Position numbers and translations under genes: made by a program. Positions 59,282-64,000 of a stretch of 64,000 nucleotides of DNA are shown here, piece after piece. Within the stretch, counting starts at the first letter, position 1. Each line of letters begins with the position of its first letter. Below the pieces are notes generated by a model, which worked only from the letters and a program-made list of their open reading frames with translations, was not told where the DNA came from and did not search any database. The DNA is from Sphingopyxis sp. TUF1. GTDB lineage: Bacteria; Pseudomonadota; Alphaproteobacteria; Sphingomonadales; Sphingomonadaceae. The stretch spans positions 496,001-560,000 of the forward strand of contig NZ_CP144683.1 of the NCBI RefSeq assembly GCF_036687315.1, written 5' to 3'.

Positions 59282-61297
59282 ATGGCCACCAAAAACACCG
59301 AAGCCGACACCGACGCCCCGCTGATCGACCTTAACGAGGCCGACGTCAAAAAGCTGATCGCGCGCGGCAAGAAGCGCGGTTATCTGACCTATGACGAGCT
59401 CAATGCGGCGCTGCCGCAGGACGAAATGTCGTCCGAGCAGATCGAGGACATCATGTCGGCGATTTCCGACATGGGCATCAACATCGTCGAAAGCGACGAG
59501 GATGTGCAGGAAGAGGCCGAGCAGGAAACCGACGACGAAGTCGATGTTTCGGCCGGCACGGGGTCGGTGTCGAACCCCGCGATCGAAAAGAAGAAGGAAA
59601 CGGTCGATCGCACGGACGACCCCGTTCGCATGTATCTTCGCGAAATGGGCGCGGTCGAGCTTCTCAGCCGCGAGGGCGAAATCGCGATCGCAAAGCGCAT
59701 CGAGGCGGGCCGCGATACGATGATCCTCGGGCTCTGCGAAAGCCCGCTGACCTTCAACGCGATCATCGAATGGTCGAACGCGCTCAACAACGGCGACATG
59801 CAGCTGCGCGAGATCGTCGACCTCGAAGCGATGCTGTCGAAAGATCCCGCGCCCGAAAACCTCGATGACGAAGGCGCCGAGGATGACGGCGAGATCAGCG
59901 AAAAGACCGCCGGCGTCTCGTTCAAGGACGAGGATGAGGTCGAGGAAGAGCCTTCGGCCGATTCGGACGACGAGGATGGCGAGGGCACATCGGGCAAGCG
60001 CGAAAGCTTCGAGGAAGACGAGGAAGACAACACCCTCAGCCTCGCGGCGATGGAAGAGCTGTTGAAACCCGACGCGCTCGAGAAATTCGCCAACATCACC
60101 AAGAGCTTCAAGGCGTTCCAGAAGCTTCAGGAATCGCGGCTCGAGGCCTTGTCGTCGGGCGAGGAATTCCCCGCGGCGTCGGAGAAGAAATATCACAAGC
60201 TGCGCGAGGAACTGACCGCGCAGGTCGAAAGCGTGCAGTTCCACGGCACGAAGATCGAATATCTCGTCGACCAGCTCTACAGCTACAACCGCCGTCTGAC
60301 CGCGCTGGGCGGGCAGATGCTGCGTCTTGCCGAGCGCCACAAGGTGCCGCGCAAGTCGTTCCTCGACAATTATGTCGGGCGCGAGCTGGAAGAAAACTGG
60401 CTCGATCAGGTGTCGGGTCTCGACAAGAAATGGGCCGCCTTCGCTGAAAACGAGGCCGGTGCAGTCGACCGCATCCGCATCGAGATTTCGGAAATCGCGC
60501 AGGCCGCGGGCATGAGCCTCACCGAATTCCGCCGCGTCGTGAACATGGTCCAGAAAGGCGAGCGTGAAGCGCGCATCGCCAAGAAGGAAATGGTCGAGGC
60601 GAACCTGCGCCTCGTCATCTCGATCGCCAAGAAATATACGAACCGCGGCCTCCAGTTCCTCGACCTGATTCAGGAAGGGAATATTGGTTTGATGAAGGCG
60701 GTCGATAAATTCGAGTACCGCCGCGGCTATAAATTCTCGACCTATGCGACCTGGTGGATCCGCCAGGCGATCACCCGCTCGATCGCCGACCAGGCGCGCA
60801 CGATCCGCATCCCGGTCCATATGATTGAGACGATCAACAAGCTGGTCCGGTGCAGCCGCCAGTTCCTCCACGAAAGCGGCCGCGAGCCGACGCCCGAGGA
60901 AATGGCCGAGCGTCTGTCGATGCCGCTCGAAAAGGTTCGCAAGGTGATGAAGATCGCCAAGGAGCCGATCAGCCTCGAAACGCCGATCGGCGACGAGGAA
61001 GACAGCCACCTCGGCGATTTCATCGAGGACAAGAATGCGGTGATCCCGGTCGATGCCGCGGTGCAGTCGAACCTGAAAGAGACCGTCACTCGCGTCCTGG
61101 CGTCGCTAACCCCGCGCGAGGAACGCGTGCTGCGGATGCGTTTTGGCATCGGCATGAACACCGACCATACGCTGGAGGAAGTCGGCCAGCAGTTCAGCGT
61201 GACCCGCGAACGTATCCGCCAGATTGAGGCCAAGGCGCTCCGCAAGCTGAAGCACCCATCGCGCAGCCGCAAGATGCGGAGCTTCCTCGATCAGTAG
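59282..61297 (+). CDS. rpoD: RNA polymerase principal sigma factor RpoD
   Basis: Housekeeping sigma-70 of 671 residues. It has an N-terminal 1.1 region ([20 protein letters not shown]), a long acidic non-conserved insert (about 195-255, rich in Glu/Asp), region 2 with [20 protein letters not shown] and [20 protein letters not shown], and region 4 with [20 protein letters not shown]. The C-terminus ends MRSFLDQ. It is 35 bases after dnaG, and a rho-independent terminator follows. Confidence 0.98.
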   Translation: MATKNTEADTDAPLIDLNEADVKKLIARGKKRGYLTYDELNAALPQDEMSSEQIEDIMSAISDMGINIVESDEDVQEEAEQETDDEVDVSAGTGSVSNPAIEKKKETVDRTDDPVRMYLREMGAVELLSREGEIAIAKRIEAGRDTMILGLCESPLTFNAIIEWSNALNNGDMQLREIVDLEAMLSKDPAPENLDDEGAEDDGEISEKTAGVSFKDEDEVEEEPSADSDDEDGEGTSGKRESFEEDEEDNTLSLAAMEELLKPDALEKFANITKSFKAFQKLQESRLEALSSGEEFPAASEKKYHKLREELTAQVESVQFHGTKIEYLVDQLYSYNRRLTALGGQMLRLAERHKVPRKSFLDNYVGRELEENWLDQVSGLDKKWAAFAENEAGAVDRIRIEISEIAQAAGMSLTEFRRVVNMVQKGEREARIAKKEMVEANLRLVISIAKKYTNRGLQFLDLIQEGNIGLMKAVDKFEYRRGYKFSTYATWWIRQAITRSIADQARTIRIPVHMIETINKLVRCSRQFLHESGREPTPEEMAERLSMPLEKVRKVMKIAKEPISLETPIGDEEDSHLGDFIEDKNAVIPVDAAVQSNLKETVTRVLASLTPREERVLRMRFGIGMNTDHTLEEVGQQFSVTRERIRQIEAKALRKLKHPSRSRKMRSFLDQ

Positions 61298-61337
61298 GCA
61301 CCGTCTGTAACTCTCTGACGACGTTCATCGAATTTTC

Positions 61338-61369
61338 ACGGCGGCCGGTCTAACCGGTCGCCGTTTTTT
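61338..61369 (+). terminator. Terminator after rpoD
   Basis: Stem ACGGCG-GCCGGT/ACCGGT-CGCCGT-like (61338-61349 with 61353-61363), short loop, followed by six T at 61364-61369. Confidence 0.88.
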
Positions 61370-61555
61370 CATGCACCTCTTGTAGGAAGCGTGCTGCCGC
61401 CCATATCGGCGGCGCTCTCCCCCGAGTTCATGCCATGAAAAAAGATACAGACTGATGGCGGCATTTCCCGACTGATGGGACATTTTCCCGGACCACGTGC
61501 CGCCTCTTGGACGGCGCGGCGGTCAAATTGGCCGGAAATCCACACATCCGCATAA

Positions 61556-61571
61556 TTGGCACGCTGCTTGC
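61556..61571 (+). promoter_or_regulatory. Sigma-54 promoter of the pspC-like gene
   Basis: TTGGCACGCTGCTTGC matches TGGCAC-N5-TTGC exactly, with the -24 GG and -12 GC ten bases apart. It lies 56 bases before the PspC-like start codon. Activation would need an enhancer-binding protein such as PspF, not encoded in this window. Confidence 0.87.
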
Positions 61572-61626
61572 GAAGATTGCGGCATGAGCGCGGGGCTGAG
61601 CCCGCAGCCAGACGAAAGACGAGAAA

Positions 61627-61923
61627 ATGCAGAACGAAACCACCAATCTCTTCCGCCGCCGCGACACCTTCTTCGGTATCTGCGAGGCCGTGGGCCAGGA
61701 TTTCGGCTTCAACCCGCTGTATCTGCGCCTGGCATTCATCGCTCCGCTCTTCTTCTTCCCGGTGCAAAGCTTCGCCGCCTATTTCGGGCTGGGCCTTCTC
61801 GTGCTTGCCTCGCGCTTGCTCTTCCCCGCCAAAGCCTCCGCGTCCATCGCACCGGCATCGAGCGTGACCGAGAGCGGCGCCCCGCAGGCGCAGAAGGCCG
61901 AGGAACTCGCACTCGCAGCTTGA
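61627..61923 (+). CDS. pspC: PspC-domain membrane protein
   Basis: A 98-residue inner-membrane protein. The PspC signature FRRRDTFFGICEAVGQDFGF followed by NPLYLRLAFIAPLFFFP spans about residues 9-45, and a second hydrophobic stretch (SFAAYFGLGLLVLASRLLF) follows. PspC senses envelope stress in the phage-shock response. No pspA or pspB is adjacent, so this is a solitary copy, but the sigma-54 promoter just upstream agrees with the normal Psp control. Confidence 0.88.
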   Translation: MQNETTNLFRRRDTFFGICEAVGQDFGFNPLYLRLAFIAPLFFFPVQSFAAYFGLGLLVLASRLLFPAKASASIAPASSVTESGAPQAQKAEELALAA

Positions 61924-61993
61924 GTGGAAGCGGCCGGGTTCTCCCTCTCCCCGAGTCCGCCGCTTCGCTCCGATGGCGCCGCCCGGCGTCATG

Positions 61994-62034
61994 AAAGGGA
62001 CCGACGAGCTTCCACTGGGCTCGCCGGTCCCTTT
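61994..62034 (+). terminator. Terminator-like hairpin after pspC
   Basis: Stem AAAGGGACCG plus CGAGC paired with GCTCG and CGGTCCCTTT, a 9-base loop, one bulged base pair; the T run is short. Confidence 0.65.
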
Positions 62035-62199
62035 GCCTTTCGGTCCGCGTCTGCGTTGGCCGCTGTCCCTGACTGAAACACTCGATCTACAATTCCCTTC
62101 TTCTCGTTTAAACGCGTCGTTTACGACGTTCACCTATGACTGTTCGCCAGCCATTCCACCGGCTTGGGTTCCGGCCCATGCTCCTGAGAGGATTCTGCG

Positions 62200-62871
62200 T
62201 TGAGCCAGTCGCCCCAACCCCGGACAACGACGCGCGGCGCCGCCGAACTGCTCGACGCGATCGTTGCGAGCGACGGGACCGGCGCGCATCCGCACGTCCG
62301 TTCGGGCGCGCTGTCGAGCGGCGCCGATGCGATGCGCAACCTCGCCGACGCGGTCCATTTCCTGTGCCTGCTGCACGGCCGCTACCCCGGCGTCATCGAC
62401 AATGCTGCGCGCAAGGCGATCGATCCGGCGTCGCGCGCATGGATGGATCAGGCCGCGGCAGCCTTTGCCGACGAGCGCGCTTTTCTGTCGAAGATCGCCT
62501 CGGCGGTCGGCCCGGTGCCGAGCACGCAGGGCCAGGCACAATGCGAAGCCGCGGTTGCGGCGCAGCGCAAGGCGCTCGACATGCTCGCCGAATCGGACCG
62601 TCAAGGCTGCGCGCTCGGCGCCGCGATCGCACTAACGCTCGACTGGCGGACGATCCGCGTGCTGCTCGACATCAGCGCGCAGCGGCTTGACCTTGCGCCA
62701 CCCGCCTGTTCGCTTCCCGATCTGCCGGGGACCGCACGGCTCGCTGCCAGCATCGGCGATACGCCTCCAGTCGAACGCGCGATGCTGTTTGGCGCGCAGC
62801 AACTGATCGCGCAGCACAGCGGGCTGTGGGATCTGATGTCGGCGCGCGCCGCCAGCCGCGCGCATCCTTGA
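62200..62871 (+). CDS. Conserved hypothetical protein, unrecognised
   Basis: A 223-residue soluble, helix-rich protein. The start is TTG at 62200 with GAGAGG upstream. Three cysteines (FLCLLHGRYP, AQCEAAV, QGCALGAAI) but no metal motif. Sequence such as ADAVHFLCLLHGRYPGVIDN and MLFGAQQLIAQHSGLWDLM suggests a compact all-alpha domain, typical of sphingomonad-specific proteins of unknown role. It is followed by a family-C palindrome. Confidence 0.65.
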   Translation: MSQSPQPRTTTRGAAELLDAIVASDGTGAHPHVRSGALSSGADAMRNLADAVHFLCLLHGRYPGVIDNAARKAIDPASRAWMDQAAAAFADERAFLSKIASAVGPVPSTQGQAQCEAAVAAQRKALDMLAESDRQGCALGAAIALTLDWRTIRVLLDISAQRLDLAPPACSLPDLPGTARLAASIGDTPPVERAMLFGAQQLIAQHSGLWDLMSARAASRAHP

Positions 62872-62874
62872 AAA

Positions 62875-62964
62875 CGTCGCCCCCGCAAAGGCGGGGGCCG
62901 CTGGCAGTTTACGCCGCGCCGCCGAGCAGAGCCGCTGACGGGCCCCGCCTTCGCGGGGGCGACG
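62875..62964. repeat. Palindromic repeat, family C, copy 2
   Basis: Arms 62875-62901 and 62940-62964 match the unit at 24858-24947 with small differences. It lies between the hypothetical gene and the MoxR gene. Confidence 0.82.
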
Positions 62965-63045
62965 ATTCTTCTGCATCGCTTGCACCCTCCCCCCGCCCCC
63001 GCTATGCCTTCTTGACGTTCACGTTAAGGGAAAGGCAGCCTGCCC

Positions 63046-63891
63046 ATGCGCTTTGAAGGAACCAGCGCCTATATCGCCACCGACGACCTCAAGGTCGCCG
63101 TCAATGCCGCGACGCTGCTCCGCCGTCCCTTGCTCGTGAAGGGCGAACCCGGCACCGGCAAGACCGTGCTGGCCGAGGAAATTGCCAAGGCCTTCGACGC
63201 GCCGCTGATCACCTGGAACATCAAATCGACGACCAAGGCGCAGCAGGGCCTTTACGAATATGACGCGGTGGCGCGCCTGCGCGATGGCCAGCTCGGCGAA
63301 GAGCGCGTCCACGACATCCGCAATTACATCAAGCGCGGCAAATTGTGGGAGGCCTTCACCTCGCCCAAACTGCCCGTCCTGCTGATCGACGAGATCGACA
63401 AGGCCGACATCGAATTCCCGAACGACCTACTTCAGGAACTCGATCGCATGGCGTTCCACGTTTATGAAACCGATGAGACGATCACCGCCAGGGAACGCCC
63501 GATCGTCGTCATTACGTCGAACAATGAAAAGGAACTGCCCGACGCCTTCCTGCGCCGCTGTTTCTTCCACTACATCAAATTTCCCGACCGCGACACGATG
63601 GCCGAAATCGTCGAGGTCCATTTTCCCGGCATCCAGAAGACGCTGGTCAGCCGCGCGATGGACATTTTCTACGACGTGCGCGAGGTGCCGGGGCTCAAGA
63701 AAAAACCCTCGACGAGCGAATTGATCGACTGGCTGAAACTGCTGCTGGCCGAGGACATGCCCCTCGAGGTGCTCCAGAACCGCGACGTGGGCAAGGCGAT
63801 CCCGCCGCTCCACGGAGCATTGCTCAAGAATGAGCAGGACGTGATGCTGTTTGAAAAGCTTGCCTTCATGGCGCGGCGCCAAGGGGGCTGA
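63046..63891 (+). CDS. MoxR-family AAA+ ATPase
   Basis: A 281-residue AAA+ ATPase of the MoxR group, chaperone-like proteins that activate metal- or VWA-containing partners. Walker A is GEPGTGKT at 33-40. LLIDEIDKADIEFPNDLLQE near residue 110 is the Walker B region, and PIVVITSNNEKELPDAFLRR (about 150-169) holds sensor 1 and the arginine finger. ATG at 63046. The usual VWA partner gene is not seen; the next gene is a GFA protein that runs off the window. Confidence 0.93.
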   Translation: MRFEGTSAYIATDDLKVAVNAATLLRRPLLVKGEPGTGKTVLAEEIAKAFDAPLITWNIKSTTKAQQGLYEYDAVARLRDGQLGEERVHDIRNYIKRGKLWEAFTSPKLPVLLIDEIDKADIEFPNDLLQELDRMAFHVYETDETITARERPIVVITSNNEKELPDAFLRRCFFHYIKFPDRDTMAEIVEVHFPGIQKTLVSRAMDIFYDVREVPGLKKKPSTSELIDWLKLLLAEDMPLEVLQNRDVGKAIPPLHGALLKNEQDVMLFEKLAFMARRQGG

Positions 63892-63895
63892 CGCG

Positions 63896-64000
63896 ATGGC
63901 CTATGGCGGTCGCTGCGCCTGCAACGCGGTTTCCATTCGTATCGACGGCGAACCGATGGTTGTGCGGCAATGCTGGTGCGCCAATTGCCAAAAGCTCGCC
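63896..64000 (+). CDS. GFA-family protein (3' part beyond window)
   Basis: First 35 codons from the ATG at 63896, 4 bases after the MoxR stop. GGRCACNAVSIRIDGE and QCWCANCQKLA are the GFA zinc-binding cysteine pairs (CxC and CxxC). The gene is cut by the right edge. Related to the complete GFA gene at 18133-18549. Confidence 0.83.
   Translation, partial: MAYGGRCACNAVSIRIDGEPMVVRQCWCANCQKLA

Noticed and set aside
59135..61009. 624-residue minus-strand frame opposite rpoD
   Set aside because: Shadow of rpoD with no family sequence.

Overview
The window is high-GC chromosomal DNA of an alphaproteobacterium, most likely a sphingomonad close to Sphingopyxis. Supporting signs are a circularly permuted two-piece tmRNA with tag ANDNEALALAA, a MucR/Ros regulator, PTS-Ntr enzyme I (ptsP), a LOV-HTH photoreceptor, several TonB-dependent receptors, and many dispersed palindromic repeats. 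It is a housekeeping region with small accessory insertions. I see no prophage, transposase, CRISPR array, plasmid backbone or rRNA operon. About 65 protein genes, one tRNA and one tmRNA are supported.

Layout. 1-3.7 kb: ubiG (cut by the edge), lysC, yciB and small ORFs. 3.8-9.3 kb: katG, a 52-residue Gln-rich protein, a TonB receptor and a YezD-like protein. 9.4-18.5 kb: nitronate monooxygenase, a lipoprotein, ptsP, then a surface-glycan block (methyltransferase, LPG-synthase-like membrane protein, GT-C and GT2 enzymes) and a GFA protein. 18.6-22.7 kb: rarA, a GT4 glycosyltransferase, corC and ybeY. 22.7-29 kb: an accessory block (ECF41 sigma factor with its CMD partner, DoxX, a DUF6607-like protein and a Fur-controlled TonB receptor). 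It separates ybeY-corC from phoH-miaB-plsC-fur (29-32.7 kb), which are normally adjacent. 32.8-36.7 kb: mucR, rimI, tsaB, nitroreductase, NfuA-like protein and tRNA-Thr. 36.8-42.5 kb: a plug-reduced TonB receptor, then a blue-light group (LOV-HTH regulator, FAD oxidoreductase, photolyase) and a fasciclin protein. 42.5-46.2 kb: a gene remnant, VOC protein, dicarboxylate symporter, and a cation exporter with divergent MerR regulator. 46.3-50.6 kb: tmRNA, mscL, lemA with two TPM-domain genes, NUDIX and rhomboid. 50.6-56.3 kb: greA, carB and carA. 56.3-61.4 kb: yqeY-like, GIY-YIG, dnaG and rpoD. 61.5-64 kb: a sigma-54-linked PspC protein, an unknown protein, a MoxR ATPase and the start of a second GFA gene.

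Genes that appear to work together: CMD plus ECF41 behind an exact ECF41-type promoter; fur and the Fur-boxed TonB receptor; the LOV regulator with the oxidoreductase-photolyase pair; carA-orf-carB-greA-rhomboid as one minus-strand run; yqeY/GIY-YIG/dnaG/rpoD as the macromolecular synthesis group.

The least ordinary features are: a palindromic element inserted in frame inside carA; a translationally coupled small exported protein between carA and carB; a GIY-YIG gene sitting between two 75-bp near-identical repeats, one of which encodes its C-terminus; the ECF41 autoregulation unit; and a lone PspC gene behind a consensus sigma-54 promoter. All functions are inferred from sequence and family knowledge. 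No database search was possible.
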